A DNA stretch of 64,000 bases from Corynebacterium suranareeae (GTDB lineage: Bacteria > Actinomycetota > Actinomycetes > Mycobacteriales > Mycobacteriaceae). Both the position numbers and the translations under genes were made by a program. Position 1 is the first letter of the stretch. Each line of letters opens with the position of its first letter. Of the stretch, positions 1 to 9,167 are shown one piece after another. The notes beneath the pieces are model-generated. The model searched no databases. It had not been told where the DNA came from and was given only the letters and a program-made list of their open reading frames with translations. Location of the stretch: contig NZ_AP017369.1 of assembly GCF_002355155.1 (NCBI RefSeq), positions 1,054,001 to 1,118,000 of the forward strand, in the 5' to 3' direction.

Positions 1-2
1 CA

Positions 3-272
3 TTGACCAGGTATAAGCCTTCATTTCATGATGTGCAGCGTCGTCCGATTGTGGTTCACCAGATCACCAAGGACAATATTCCAGTATTAGCTGTTGATGA
101 GATTCAAAGTGATGGTACGCCTCGCCGCATTATGTTGCTGAATAAATATGATGCAAAGCAGTTAAGTGCTGCGTGTGATCGGTATTTGCAGGAAACTTAT
201 TCAGCTTCCTTCGCGGGAGTTAATACGGATTTATCGCCAGATGATATGGCAAAGCTATTTGGTGATGATTAA
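3..272 (+). CDS. Small conserved hypothetical protein, 5' end at window edge
   Basis: The frame is open from the first bases of the window to a TAA stop. The first usable start is a TTG at base 3, giving 89 residues, but the true start may lie outside the window. The product is soluble, with no membrane segment or signal peptide, and ends in an acidic tail (MAKLFGDD). I recognise no domain or motif. It is followed at once by a strong hairpin terminator shared with the convergent mrx1 gene, which supports a real transcribed gene. The function is unknown. Confidence 0.7.
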   Translation: MTRYKPSFHDVQRRPIVVHQITKDNIPVLAVDEIQSDGTPRRIMLLNKYDAKQLSAACDRYLQETYSASFAGVNTDLSPDDMAKLFGDD

Positions 273-275
273 ATA

Positions 276-301
276 AAAAAAGAGCCGAAAGGCTCTTTTT
301 G
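276..301. terminator. Bidirectional intrinsic terminator
   Basis: AGAGCC (281-286), loop GAAA, GGCTCT (291-296). The stem is flanked by an A-run on the left and a T-run on the right, so it can terminate both the rightward gene ending at 272 and the leftward mrx1 gene ending at 305. Confidence 0.9.
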
Positions 302-304
302 TTT

Positions 305-544
305 TTAGGCTAGGGCTTCAATCTTGGCGATGACCTCTGCAGCTGGGGGATTAGTTGCATGCGTGCCATCGGAGTAGCGCACGGTCGGGACGATGCGGTT
401 GCCGTCGTTGACTGATTTGACCCATTCGCCGGCTTCTTCGTCCTGGTCGACATCGATGATGTCGTAGTCTTGGCCTTCGAGGCCCTTCAGGAGAGATCGG
501 CAGTAAGGGCACCAGTCGGTGGCGTAGATGGTTACATTACTCAT
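305..544 (-). CDS. mrx1: Mycoredoxin-1 (glutaredoxin-like, mycothiol-dependent)
   Basis: A 79-residue thioredoxin-fold protein with the active-site motif WCPYC at residues 11-15. It also has the IVPTVRYSDGT segment with the cis-Pro that glutaredoxins use to hold the thiol cofactor. In actinobacteria this family uses mycothiol rather than glutathione, reducing mycothiol-mixed disulfides and supporting arsenate reductase. The start is the ATG at 544, preceded by AAGGAG; the frame continues upstream into folA but that extension has no homology value. It is the last gene of cysQ-thyA-folA-mrx1, 11 bp after folA. Confidence 0.93.
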   Translation of the reverse strand: MSNVTIYATDWCPYCRSLLKGLEGQDYDIIDVDQDEEAGEWVKSVNDGNRIVPTVRYSDGTHATNPPAAEVIAKIEALA

Positions 545-555
545 GGTTTTGCTCC

Positions 556-1014
556 TTAAACCTTGGTGTAGCGCTGGAACTTGTAACGATACTCGCCTGA
601 GGTCATCCATTCAGATTCGTGAGAAAGCTGGAAGTTGTCCGGGATTTCGGGTGCGTAGACGGGAGTTTGAACATCGAAGGTGGCGTCGATAAGCGTTATT
701 TCTAACACGTCGGCACTGCCGACGGTGGCCTTGTAGACTTCGCCGCCGCCCATGATCCAGCCGCTTTGCGGCACTTCGGTGACCACTGTGCCGCCGGTGG
801 ACCATTCGCCGGGCTCGCGTGAGGATAAAATGAAATTCTCGCGCCCGGGAAGTGGCTTGAAAGGGAGGGATTCCCAGGTGCGGCGACCCATGATGACTGG
901 TTGGCCCATGGTGGTTTCCTTGAAGTGTTTGAGATCTTCAGGGATGTGCCAGGGCATGCCGGTGCCGTCGCCGATGACGCCGTCGCGTCCTTGTGCCCAA
1001 ATCGCACCGATCAT
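556..1014 (-). CDS. folA: Dihydrofolate reductase
   Basis: NADPH-dependent reduction of dihydrofolate to tetrahydrofolate, which regenerates the cofactor oxidised by ThyA. The 152-residue length is normal for bacterial DHFR. Visible landmarks are the N-terminal [15 protein letters not shown] strand and loop, [13 protein letters not shown] with the substrate-binding acidic residue, the [16 protein letters not shown]-binding segment and the GGGEVY motif. The ATG overlaps the thyA stop as ATGA, so translation is probably coupled. Co-transcription with thyA fits their shared cycle. Confidence 0.97.
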   Translation of the reverse strand: MIGAIWAQGRDGVIGDGTGMPWHIPEDLKHFKETTMGQPVIMGRRTWESLPFKPLPGRENFILSSREPGEWSTGGTVVTEVPQSGWIMGGGEVYKATVGSADVLEITLIDATFDVQTPVYAPEIPDNFQLSHESEWMTSGEYRYKFQRYTKV

Positions 1015-1811
1015 ACGGAGACCTTGCCGCGGATAAGTGGGTGTGGATCATAGCCGGACACAGTGATGTCGTCGAAGCTGTACTCAAACATGGACGCTGC
1101 CTTGTTGAGCTCCAAAGTGGGGTAGGGGCGCGCTTCGCGGCTCAGCTGCTCTGCGACCTGTTCCTTGTGGTTGTCATAAATGTGGCAGTCACCGCCGGTC
1201 CAGATGAACTCGCCGACCTCTAGGCCTGCCTGCTGGGCAAACATGTGGGTAAGCAGCGCGTAAGAGGCAATGTTGAAAGGCACACCCAGGAACATGTCCG
1301 CGGAACGCTGGTACAGCTGGCAGGACAGCTTGCCATCAGCGACATAGAGCTGAAAGAGCAAGTGGCAAGGAGGAAGAGCCATGTTTTCAAGCTCGGAAAC
1401 ATTCCACGCCGAGACAATATTGCGACGTGAATCAGGGTTCTTCTGCAAGGTTTCTAAAGCACCTGAGATCTGGTCAATGTGGCGACCATCAGGGGTTGGC
1501 CAGGAACGCCACTGGACGCCATAAACAGGGCCTAATTCACCATCTTCATCAGCCCATTCATTCCAAATGCGGATGTTGTTTTCCTGTAGCCATTTGACGT
1601 TGGAATCACCACGAAGGAACCACAGAAGTTCCCCCACAACAGAATGGAAATGAACCTTTTTGGTGGTCAGAAGGGGGAAACCCTCATTGAGATCGAAGCG
1701 GATTTGTTGCCCGAACAAAGAGGTTGTGCCGGTGCCGGTGCGGTCGTCCTTGTGGGACCCTTCTTCTGAGATTTTTCGAAGAAGGTCTTCATATGGCGTT
1801 GGAACAGTCAT
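1011..1811 (-). CDS. thyA: Thymidylate synthase (ThyA type)
   Basis: Converts dUMP and methylene-THF to dTMP and DHF. The 266 residues match the usual length of the short bacterial form. The catalytic cysteine is C149 in LPPCH. Also visible are [12 protein letters not shown], the [19 protein letters not shown] nucleotide-binding block and the GGDCHIY motif. It lies 23 bp downstream of cysQ and overlaps folA by 4 bp. This is the folate-dependent, not the flavin-dependent (ThyX), enzyme. Confidence 0.98.
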   Translation of the reverse strand: MTVPTPYEDLLRKISEEGSHKDDRTGTGTTSLFGQQIRFDLNEGFPLLTTKKVHFHSVVGELLWFLRGDSNVKWLQENNIRIWNEWADEDGELGPVYGVQWRSWPTPDGRHIDQISGALETLQKNPDSRRNIVSAWNVSELENMALPPCHLLFQLYVADGKLSCQLYQRSADMFLGVPFNIASYALLTHMFAQQAGLEVGEFIWTGGDCHIYDNHKEQVAEQLSREARPYPTLELNKAASMFEYSFDDITVSGYDPHPLIRGKVSV

Positions 1812-1834
1812 GCTCGCAATCTTAGAGGTGCGGC

Positions 1835-2593
1835 TTAATAAGTTCCATTCGCATCGTAGTACTTAGCGCACATCGCGAGGATGTCGTCGGCAAGCTCGGG
1901 GCGGCAGATCAAAATATCTGGCATGTAGGTGTCTTTGTTGTTGTAGGTCAGCTCGGAACCGTCAAGGCGTGAGCAGTGCAGTCCTGCAGCTTTGCAGACA
2001 CCGACTGGGGCTGCGGAATCCCATTCGTATTGTCCACCGGAGTGAATGTAGGCATCATAATCACCAAGCAGAACGTGCATGGCTTTAGCACCGGCAGATC
2101 CTAAAGCCTTGGTTTCAAACCCAAGCTGCTCTGCGCAATCAAACGCAACCTTTGGTGGGCGGTTGTGGGAGATAGCAATGACTTTGGAATAAGGGCCGGT
2201 CACTGCGCGAGCATCAGCGGAGTGGAACACCACACCCAGGTCGGGAAGCCCAACTGCGGCGTGGGTGGGGATGCCGTTTTCCACCAAAGCGATGTGTACT
2301 GCCCAGTCTTGGCGGCCGGTGGCAAACTCTTTGGTGCCATCGAGGGGATCGATAATCCACACGCGGTCTTTGGAAAGACGTTCTGGATTGTCGGCGGCTT
2401 CCTCAGATAAGAAACCATCATCGGGGCGGTGCTGTTCAAGTACTCGAGCAATCCAGCTTTGTGCGAGTTCATCACCGGCATCGCCGAGATTTCGACCTCT
2501 TAAGACTCCAACGTTGCGGACACCTTTGAGGATTTCTCCGGTTCCTTGGGCGAGACGATGGGTGAGAATCGAATCATCAATCTGAGCAGTCAT
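1835..2593 (-). CDS. cysQ: 3'(2'),5'-bisphosphate nucleotidase, CysQ/inositol phosphatase family
   Basis: Predicted to dephosphorylate PAP or PAPS. The 252-residue protein has the metal-binding motifs of the inositol monophosphatase superfamily: SEEAAD near residue 63, [10 protein letters not shown] at 81-90 (D82 and D85 bind metal), and the C-terminal YEWDSAAP motif. It is the first gene of a leftward operon. The ATG at 2593 has no Shine-Dalgarno site, but a TAGAAT -10 box sits 7 nt upstream, so a leaderless transcript is likely. An inositol-phosphate specificity cannot be excluded from sequence alone. Confidence 0.9.
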   Translation of the reverse strand: MTAQIDDSILTHRLAQGTGEILKGVRNVGVLRGRNLGDAGDELAQSWIARVLEQHRPDDGFLSEEAADNPERLSKDRVWIIDPLDGTKEFATGRQDWAVHIALVENGIPTHAAVGLPDLGVVFHSADARAVTGPYSKVIAISHNRPPKVAFDCAEQLGFETKALGSAGAKAMHVLLGDYDAYIHSGGQYEWDSAAPVGVCKAAGLHCSRLDGSELTYNNKDTYMPDILICRPELADDILAMCAKYYDANGTY

Positions 2594-2627
2594 GTTCTCA
2601 ATTCTAGATGTTTGGTTACATTAGAGC
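2594..2627. promoter_or_regulatory. Back-to-back divergent leaderless promoters for cysQ and lhr
   Basis: Only 34 bp separate the two start codons. On the minus strand TAGAAT (plus-strand 2601-2606) lies 7 nt before the cysQ ATG. On the plus strand TACATT (2617-2622) lies 5 nt before the lhr ATG. Both fit the corynebacterial gnTAnnnTnG type of -10 box and neither gene has a Shine-Dalgarno site. Confidence 0.65.
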
Positions 2628-5600
2628 ATGGATAAAAGCATTCTTTCCCGATTCCGGCCTCAAGTAGCGCAGTGGTTCCGGGATGTTTTCGCATCACCCA
2701 CGCCTGTTCAGGAAGGCACGTGGGAGGCAGTTTCTGAAGGCAAGAATGCGCTTGTTGTGGCCCCGACGGGTAGTGGTAAAACCTTGGCTGCGTTTTTGTG
2801 GGCATTAGATTCGTTGACAGAACAAACAGGTCAACAGGTTTTAGACACGGGAACACCGGTGCCGGTTCGTGGTGGGAAAGTGAAAGTGCTCTACATTTCC
2901 CCGCTCAAAGCCCTGGGCGTGGATGTGGAAAATAACTTGCGGGCACCATTGACAGGTATCGCTCGAACGGCCTCTCGGATGGGGTTGGATGTGCCCAATA
3001 TCACTGTGGCGGTGAGGTCGGGGGATACCCCATCGGCGGAACGTGCGCGTCAGGTGCGTAAGCCTCCAGATATTTTGATCACCACCCCGGAGTCAGCATA
3101 TTTGATGCTGACCTCCAAAGCGGGGGCGATTTTATCTGATGTGGATGTGGTGATTATTGATGAAATCCACGCCATGGCTGGCACCAAAAGGGGAGTACAC
3201 CTTGCTCTAACATTGGAGCGTTTGGAACAACTGGTGGGCAAACCTGTCCAAAGAGTGGGGTTGTCTGCCACCGTTCGTCCTTTGGAAACAGTCGCTGGAT
3301 TTTTAGGTGGTGGCCGGCCTGTGACCATCGTGGCACCCCCAGCTGAAAAGAAGTGGGATTTAACAGTCACGGTTCCGGTTGAAGATATGTCAGATCTCCC
3401 CGTGCAGGAACCTGGATCGACCATTGGGGAATTAGTCATTGATGATCCCTTGGGGCTAACCGGTGAATCTGCGCTGCCCACCCAAGGATCGATTTGGCCG
3501 TATATCGAACAACAGGTCTACAACCAGGTGATGTCGGCGAAATCGACCATTGTGTTTGTTAACTCCAGGCGTTCAGCGGAACGTTTAACCAGCAGGCTAA
3601 ATGAGATCTGGGCGCTGGAGCACGATCCGGAATCTCTATCACCGGAGCTGCGGAGAAATCCTGCGCAAATAATGGTCTCTCAAGATGTGGCGGGTAAAGC
3701 TCCGCAGGTTATTGCACGTGCACACCATGGCTCTGTGTCCAAGGACGAACGCGCCACCACGGAAACGATGCTGAAAGAGGGCAGGCTGCGGGCAGTTATT
3801 TCAACGTCGTCTTTGGAATTGGGCATCGATATGGGTGCTGTGGATCTGGTGATTCAAGTTGAGTCACCGCCGTCAGTGGCAAGTGGTCTGCAACGCGTGG
3901 GGCGTGCGGGGCATACGGTGGGGGCGACGTCGATAGGCTCTTTTTATCCCAAGCACCGCTCGGACCTGGTGCAAACCGCGGTGACCGTGCAGCGGATGAA
4001 GGAAGGGCTGATCGAAGAGATCCACGTGCCGAAGAATGCATTAGATGTGCTGGCGCAGCAAACGGTTGCAGCTGCCTCGATCAAAGATGTGCAAGTTGAT
4101 GAATGGTACGAGACTGTTCGCAAGGCGTACCCATACCGGGATCTGGCCCGCGAAGTTTTCGATTCTGTTATTGACCTGGTCAGCGGCGTGTACCCGTCGA
4201 CCGATTTCGCTGAGCTTAAACCCCGCGTGGTCTATGACCGGGTGGCAGGAATCTTAGAATCCCGCCCCGGAGCGCAACGCGTGGCCGTGACCAGTGGTGG
4301 AACCATCCCGGATCGTGGAATGTTCGGAGTGTTTTTAGTCGGCGATGGGCCTCGGCGCGTAGGTGAGCTCGATGAGGAAATGGTCTATGAATCCCGCGTC
4401 GGTGATGTGTTTACGCTCGGCGCTTCGAGTTGGCGGATTGAAGAGATCACCCGCGATCAGGTGCTGGTCACCCCCGCGCCGGGGCATACGGGCAGGCTGC
4501 CTTTTTGGACAGGTGACGGCGCAGGTAGGCCTGCTGAATTGGGCAAGGCTCTAGGCGCTTTTCGACGCACCACCCTAGCCAATCCGGCAAGCTCCGGGTT
4601 AGATGGCTGGGCACACGATAACCTGATTGCTTTTTTGCAGGAACAAGAAGAAGCCACGGGTGTGTTACCTGATGAAAAAACCTTGGTGCTGGAACGTTTC
4701 AAAGACGAGTTAGGTGATTGGCGAATCGTGCTGCACACCCCATATGGGCGGGGAGTAAATGCAGCATGGGCGTTGGCGGTGGGCGCAAAAATCGCTGAAG
4801 AAACTGGCATGGACGCCCAAGCTGTCGCTGGCGATGATGGCATCGTGCTGCGGTTGCCCGAAGGTGATGAAGACCCAAGTGCAGCGATGTTTATGTTTGA
4901 GGCAGAAGAGATCGAAACGCTGGTGACTGAGCAGGTAGGAAACTCAGCACTGTTTGCCAGCAGATTCCGTGAATGTGCCGCGAGGGCTTTGTTGTTGCCG
5001 AGACGAAATCCTGGCAAACGTGCACCCTTGTGGCAACAACGACAACGAGCAGCACAGCTGTTGGATGTGGCGCGAAAGTATCCCAGCTTTCCGATCATTT
5101 TGGAAACCGTGCGCGAATGCCTTCAGGATGTTTATGATCTTCCGGCGCTGAAGAATCTTATTGAAGATTTGCAACTTCGAAAAGTGCGGATCGCGGAGGT
5201 GACCACGCAGCAACCAAGCCCGTTTGCGTCGTCTCTGTTGTTTAACTACACCGGCGCATTCATGTACGAAGGCGATAGCCCACTTGCAGAAAAACGCGCC
5301 GCCGCATTGGCGTTAGATCCGGCACTGTTGGCAAAACTGTTGGGAGAGGTAGAGCTTCGGCAGCTGCTAGATCCCGACATCATTGAAGAGGTCCACCAGC
5401 AACTGCGCAGAAAAGGAGACCGGGCTGCTCGAAACAATGAAGAATTAGCAGACTCTTTGCGGATCCTTGGACCGATTGCCTTGGAAGAATTAGGCGAACA
5501 CATCACCTTTGAACATCCCGATCTTGGTGATCGCGCCATGATCGTGCGCATCAACGGCAAAGAACACCTAGCCCAAACGTTGGATGCCCCGCTGCTTCGT

Positions 5601-7205
5601 GATGCTTTAGGAGTTCCCGTGCCACCCGGTGTGCCAGCGCAAGTAGAAACCATCACGGATGCATTAGCGCAGCTAGTTAACAGGTGGGTGCGCACCAGAG
5701 GGCCTTTTACCGCAACTGATTTGGCAGAAGCCTTCGGTCTGGGAATTTCCACAGCGATCACAGCCCTTCAGAGCGCACCGGTGACAGAAGGAAGATACAG
5801 GCAAGGAATCCAAGACCAGGAATACTGTGCGACGGAAGTGCTGTCGATTATCAGGCGTCGAAGCCTTGCTGCTGCCAGGCAACAAACCAGACCTGTCTCC
5901 CAAACAGCGTTTGCGAGGTTCCTGCTTGATTGGCAACAAATCGCACCAGTGGGATCGACACCCGAACTAAGGGGAGTAGATGGCACCTACACGGTGATCG
6001 AACAATTAGCAGGCGTTCGCCTACCCGCCAGTGCATGGGAAGATTTAGTTCTGCCGCACCGGGTTGCTGATTATTCACCAACACACCTCGATGAACTGAC
6101 GTCTAATGGGGAAGTGCTTATCGTGGGTGCTGGCCAAGCGGGAAGCCGAGATCCGTGGATTACGTTATTGCCAGTCGATTACGCAGCGCAGTTGGTGGGG
6201 GAGGCGTCGACAAGCATGAGCCCACTGCAAGACGCCGTACTAGAGCAGCTGCGCGCGGGAGGTGCCTTCCTGTTCTCAGATATTCTCGAAGAGAATTTCG
6301 GCTACACCGCAGCCCAGCTGCAAGAAGCGATCTGGGGGCTGGTGGAAGCCGGCCTGGTCAGCCCTGACAGCTTCGCGCCGATCCGCGCGCGCCTGGCGTC
6401 GGGGACCACAGCGCACCGGGCGAAACGTCGACCAGCAAGATCCAGGCTGCGCACCCGCACCAGCTTCCACACCGACGTCCCACCCGATATGCGCGGACGC
6501 TGGACCTTAGCCGTCCAGCCAGCCGACGCAACCAGCAGATCAGTCGCGCACGGCGAAGCATGGCTCGACCGATACGGCGTGCTCACCCGCGGCAGCGTCG
6601 TTGCTGAAGACATCGTCGGAGGTTTCGCGCTTGCCTACAAAGTGCTTTCCGGCTTTGAAGAAAGCGGCAAAGCGATGCGCGGCTACTTCATCGACGGACT
6701 CGGCGCCGCCCAATTTTCCACCCCCGCCATCATCGACCGTCTCCGCGGCCACGATGATTCCCCCGACGTCGAAGGCTGGCCATCCGGCGCCACCGACCCG
6801 GATGTCTACCTCATCGCCGCCGCCGACCCCGCCAACCCCTACGGCGCCGCACTTTCCTGGCCAGAGCAGGGGCCCAGCCGCGCTGCAGGAGCCATGGTTG
6901 TGCTTTGCGACGGCCTCCTCCTCGCCCACCTCACCCGTGGCGGGCGAACCCTGACGGTGTTTGAAGCAAACATCCCCAAAATTGCACAAGCCCTTGCAAC
7001 CTACGATCGCCTAACCGTTGAAAAAATAAACGGCGACAACGTCTTCGACTCCCCACTGCTTGAAGAATTTCGCAAAAATGGAGCTTCCATCACCCCGAAG
7101 GGAATGCGATTTAGACAACCAACCGCACGAGAAACCCCAGCCTATGATCCTCCGACTTTTGATCCTCCGACCAGGCCTTTTCGCGGAGGCTTCGGGCGAC
7201 GATAA
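2628..7205 (+). CDS. lhr: Large ATP-dependent helicase Lhr
   Basis: A 1525-residue superfamily 2 helicase, the full length of actinobacterial Lhr. RecA domain 1 carries Walker A APTGSGKT (45-52), the DEIH box in VIIDEIHAM and the SAT motif in GLSATVRP. RecA domain 2 carries LGIDMGAVDLV and QRVGRAGHTVG. Winged-helix and barrel modules fill the middle, and a long C-terminal domain follows. Lhr translocates 3' to 5' on ssDNA and unwinds RNA:DNA hybrids in repair. The nei gene follows after 9 bp; the same lhr-nei2 adjacency is found in mycobacteria and suggests a joint role in base-damage repair. The segment around 6350-7000 is richer in C-ending codons than the start of the gene. Confidence 0.96.
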   Translation: MDKSILSRFRPQVAQWFRDVFASPTPVQEGTWEAVSEGKNALVVAPTGSGKTLAAFLWALDSLTEQTGQQVLDTGTPVPVRGGKVKVLYISPLKALGVDVENNLRAPLTGIARTASRMGLDVPNITVAVRSGDTPSAERARQVRKPPDILITTPESAYLMLTSKAGAILSDVDVVIIDEIHAMAGTKRGVHLALTLERLEQLVGKPVQRVGLSATVRPLETVAGFLGGGRPVTIVAPPAEKKWDLTVTVPVEDMSDLPVQEPGSTIGELVIDDPLGLTGESALPTQGSIWPYIEQQVYNQVMSAKSTIVFVNSRRSAERLTSRLNEIWALEHDPESLSPELRRNPAQIMVSQDVAGKAPQVIARAHHGSVSKDERATTETMLKEGRLRAVISTSSLELGIDMGAVDLVIQVESPPSVASGLQRVGRAGHTVGATSIGSFYPKHRSDLVQTAVTVQRMKEGLIEEIHVPKNALDVLAQQTVAAASIKDVQVDEWYETVRKAYPYRDLAREVFDSVIDLVSGVYPSTDFAELKPRVVYDRVAGILESRPGAQRVAVTSGGTIPDRGMFGVFLVGDGPRRVGELDEEMVYESRVGDVFTLGASSWRIEEITRDQVLVTPAPGHTGRLPFWTGDGAGRPAELGKALGAFRRTTLANPASSGLDGWAHDNLIAFLQEQEEATGVLPDEKTLVLERFKDELGDWRIVLHTPYGRGVNAAWALAVGAKIAEETGMDAQAVAGDDGIVLRLPEGDEDPSAAMFMFEAEEIETLVTEQVGNSALFASRFRECAARALLLPRRNPGKRAPLWQQRQRAAQLLDVARKYPSFPIILETVRECLQDVYDLPALKNLIEDLQLRKVRIAEVTTQQPSPFASSLLFNYTGAFMYEGDSPLAEKRAAALALDPALLAKLLGEVELRQLLDPDIIEEVHQQLRRKGDRAARNNEELADSLRILGPIALEELGEHITFEHPDLGDRAMIVRINGKEHLAQTLDAPLLRDALGVPVPPGVPAQVETITDALAQLVNRWVRTRGPFTATDLAEAFGLGISTAITALQSAPVTEGRYRQGIQDQEYCATEVLSIIRRRSLAAARQQTRPVSQTAFARFLLDWQQIAPVGSTPELRGVDGTYTVIEQLAGVRLPASAWEDLVLPHRVADYSPTHLDELTSNGEVLIVGAGQAGSRDPWITLLPVDYAAQLVGEASTSMSPLQDAVLEQLRAGGAFLFSDILEENFGYTAAQLQEAIWGLVEAGLVSPDSFAPIRARLASGTTAHRAKRRPARSRLRTRTSFHTDVPPDMRGRWTLAVQPADATSRSVAHGEAWLDRYGVLTRGSVVAEDIVGGFALAYKVLSGFEESGKAMRGYFIDGLGAAQFSTPAIIDRLRGHDDSPDVEGWPSGATDPDVYLIAAADPANPYGAALSWPEQGPSRAAGAMVVLCDGLLLAHLTRGGRTLTVFEANIPKIAQALATYDRLTVEKINGDNVFDSPLLEEFRKNGASITPKGMRFRQPTARETPAYDPPTFDPPTRPFRGGFGRR

Positions 7206-7214
7206 CCTGGTGAT

Positions 7215-7985
7215 ATGCCAGAAGGTGATTCCGTATTCCAACTCTCCCGCAAACTCCAATTCATGCGCGGAAGAGAAGTGCTGGAAACCTCGCTGCGTGT
7301 ACCATCCGTGGCACTTCATGATTTCACCGGCCAAACCGTCCACCGCGTCTGGCCCTACGGGAAGAATCTCTTCATGCAGTTCGGTGAAGAGATCCTGCAC
7401 ACCCACCTCAAAATGGAAGGAACGTGGGCGGTTCACCGAAAAGGGGATAGATGGCGAAAACCAGCACACACCGCACGAGTGGTACTTGTGCTGTCAGAAA
7501 ACATCGAGGTGGTGGGGCATTCTCTTGGCTTCGTGAGGGTTTTTCCCACAAACCGCTACCTCGAAGAAATCTCCCACCTCGGCCCCGACGTTCTTGCCGA
7601 ACACTTTGACATCGACACTGCACGGAACAATATTGCATCGAATCCTTCTCGAACAATCGGAGAAGCACTCCTTGATCAATCCAACCTCGCTGGAGTGGGA
7701 AATGAATACCGGGCTGAAATCTGTTTCCTCATGGGCATCCATCCCGCCACACCCGTCTCGGCAGTTGACGTAGAAAAAGCCCTGAAGATTACCCGAAGAC
7801 TCATGTGGGAAAATCGAAATTCTCCGATTCGCGTCACAACGGGAATACGTCGCGCTGGGGAATCAACATATGTGTTCGGGCGCAACAACAAACCCTGCAG
7901 ACGATGCCGAAGCACAATTGTAAAAGCCGAACTGGGGGAGCGAATAATCTGGTGGTGCCCGAGGTGTCAGCCGTTAGAATCGTGA
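7215..7985 (+). CDS. nei: Fpg/Nei family DNA glycosylase/AP lyase (Nei2-like)
   Basis: The 256-residue protein starts MPEGDS: Pro2 is the Schiff-base nucleophile of the family and Glu3 the general acid, which fixes the start at 7215. Internal QSNLAGVGNEYRAE is the helix-two-turn-helix. The C-terminus has a four-cysteine zinc finger (PCRRC and WWCPRC). Starting with MPEGD rather than MPELPE favours the Nei branch over MutM. It removes oxidised pyrimidines and cleaves the abasic site. It follows lhr by 9 bp and precedes the YccF gene by 3 bp, so all three are probably one transcript. Confidence 0.93.
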   Translation: MPEGDSVFQLSRKLQFMRGREVLETSLRVPSVALHDFTGQTVHRVWPYGKNLFMQFGEEILHTHLKMEGTWAVHRKGDRWRKPAHTARVVLVLSENIEVVGHSLGFVRVFPTNRYLEEISHLGPDVLAEHFDIDTARNNIASNPSRTIGEALLDQSNLAGVGNEYRAEICFLMGIHPATPVSAVDVEKALKITRRLMWENRNSPIRVTTGIRRAGESTYVFGRNNKPCRRCRSTIVKAELGERIIWWCPRCQPLES

Positions 7986-7988
7986 AGC

Positions 7989-8399
7989 ATGAGACTTCTA
8001 CTTAATCTGATTTGGCTAATTTTCGGTGGCTTCTGGTTGGGCTTAGGTTATGTCCTGTTCGGGATAATTGCGTGCATATTCATCGTGACCATTCCTGCAG
8101 GTATCGCAAGCTTTAGGATGGCCAACTACGCACTGTGGCCGTTTGGTCGGACGGTTGTTCGTAATCCAAAAGCCGGAGGGTTCTCCGCATTCAACAATGG
8201 TCTGTGGTTTGTGATCGCTGGCCTGTGGTTGGCCATCGGACACATCACCACTGCAGCAGCCCAAGCAATCACCATCATTGGTATTCCACTGGCGATCGCT
8301 AATGTGCGCATGATTCCCGTGACCTGTTTTCCATTTGGTAAAGAAATCTACAACAGCGACCGCATTCCCCACGGCTATGAGCCAATGATTAAGTTTTAG
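7989..8399 (+). CDS. YccF-family inner membrane protein (DUF307)
   Basis: A 136-residue membrane protein with a two-fold internal repeat: hydrophobic pair, then a short motif (ALWPFGR in repeat one, VTCFPFGKE in repeat two). This is the typical YccF layout. The function of the family is not established. It starts 3 bp after nei, and its last 11 bases overlap the end of the convergent dedA gene. Confidence 0.88.
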   Translation: MRLLLNLIWLIFGGFWLGLGYVLFGIIACIFIVTIPAGIASFRMANYALWPFGRTVVRNPKAGGFSAFNNGLWFVIAGLWLAIGHITTAAAQAITIIGIPLAIANVRMIPVTCFPFGKEIYNSDRIPHGYEPMIKF

Positions 8400-8991
8400 T
8401 TTTCCGTTTCCACAAATGGAACACAACATACAGCAAAGCTAGCGCGATGATTGCGTAAATGATCGTCGAATAGCGTTCAAACCACAACGACACCGTCTCC
8501 CACTCCGCACCCAACCACACGCCAGCCCAAATCAAAATGGCATTCCAAATGGTACTGCCCACCGTGGTGAGAACTCCGAAGAAAAACGGATTCATTTTGT
8601 CAACGCCCGCAGGGATCGAAATCAGACTTCGGACCCCCGGCACCAACCGCCCGAAAAACACCGAATACTTTCCATACTTTTCGAACCACGATAAGGATTT
8701 ATCCACATCGGTTGCGTCGACAAGCCACATCCAGTCGGCGACCTGCCGCAACCGTGCCGCCCCGATGACACGCCCCAGCCCGTAAAGCAAAAATGCGCCA
8801 GTGACTGAACCGATCACCGACCACACCAGCGCGGCCCACACATTCATACTGCCTTGCGTGGTGGTGAAACCAGCCAGAGGCAACACAACTTCACTTGGGA
8901 TAGGCGGAAAAACGTTCTCCAAAAACACCGCGACACCAACCCCCACAGCACCAAGGGTTTCCATCATGGAAATAACCCATCCGACGATCAT
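8389..8991 (-). CDS. DedA-family membrane protein
   Basis: A 200-residue DedA/VTT-domain protein, probably an undecaprenyl-phosphate or phospholipid transporter/flippase. Family marks are FLENVFPPIPSEVVLPLAG near the N-terminus and FFGRLVPGVRSLISIPAG in the middle, containing the conserved Arg and Gly-x-Pro turns. Four to six hydrophobic helices are visible, with a basic C-terminus (WKRKTKT). The ATG overlaps the stop of the 56-residue upstream gene as ATGA, so translation is coupled. The 3' end overlaps the yccF gene by 11 bp. Confidence 0.92.
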   Translation of the reverse strand: MIVGWVISMMETLGAVGVGVAVFLENVFPPIPSEVVLPLAGFTTTQGSMNVWAALVWSVIGSVTGAFLLYGLGRVIGAARLRQVADWMWLVDATDVDKSLSWFEKYGKYSVFFGRLVPGVRSLISIPAGVDKMNPFFFGVLTTVGSTIWNAILIWAGVWLGAEWETVSLWFERYSTIIYAIIALALLYVVFHLWKRKTKT

Positions 8992-9158
8992 GCGCGCCCT
9001 CGCATTGTTTTAACAATTACGGCACGAGACACCAACGGGTACGCAACAATCAACCCCCACGCCCACTGCACCTCGAACACCCAATTCAACACGGCGAGCA
9101 TCGCCAAAAACAACAACGACGCGATCACGCACAAGCTATCCGAAGAATTTTGCGGCAT
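8988..9158 (-). CDS. Small membrane protein, 56 residues, coupled to dedA
   Basis: Between the MFS gene and dedA an uninterrupted frame runs from ATG at 9158 to a TGA that overlaps the dedA ATG. It encodes MPQNSSDSLC at the N-terminus, two closely spaced hydrophobic stretches (about 10-27 and 33-49) and a basic end (KTMRGRA). An AGGA element lies just upstream. The MFS stop is only 9 bp before its start. Tight packing, coupling and a credible two-helix topology argue for a real gene. I recognise no family. Confidence 0.75.
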   Translation of the reverse strand: MPQNSSDSLCVIASLLFLAMLAVLNWVFEVQWAWGLIVAYPLVSRAVIVKTMRGRA

Positions 9159-9167
9159 GCAGCCATC

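Noticed and set aside
4457..5098. 213-codon open frame antisense to lhr
   Set aside because: Shadow of the lhr reading frame: no ribosome-binding site, serine- and arginine-rich composition typical of antisense frames.
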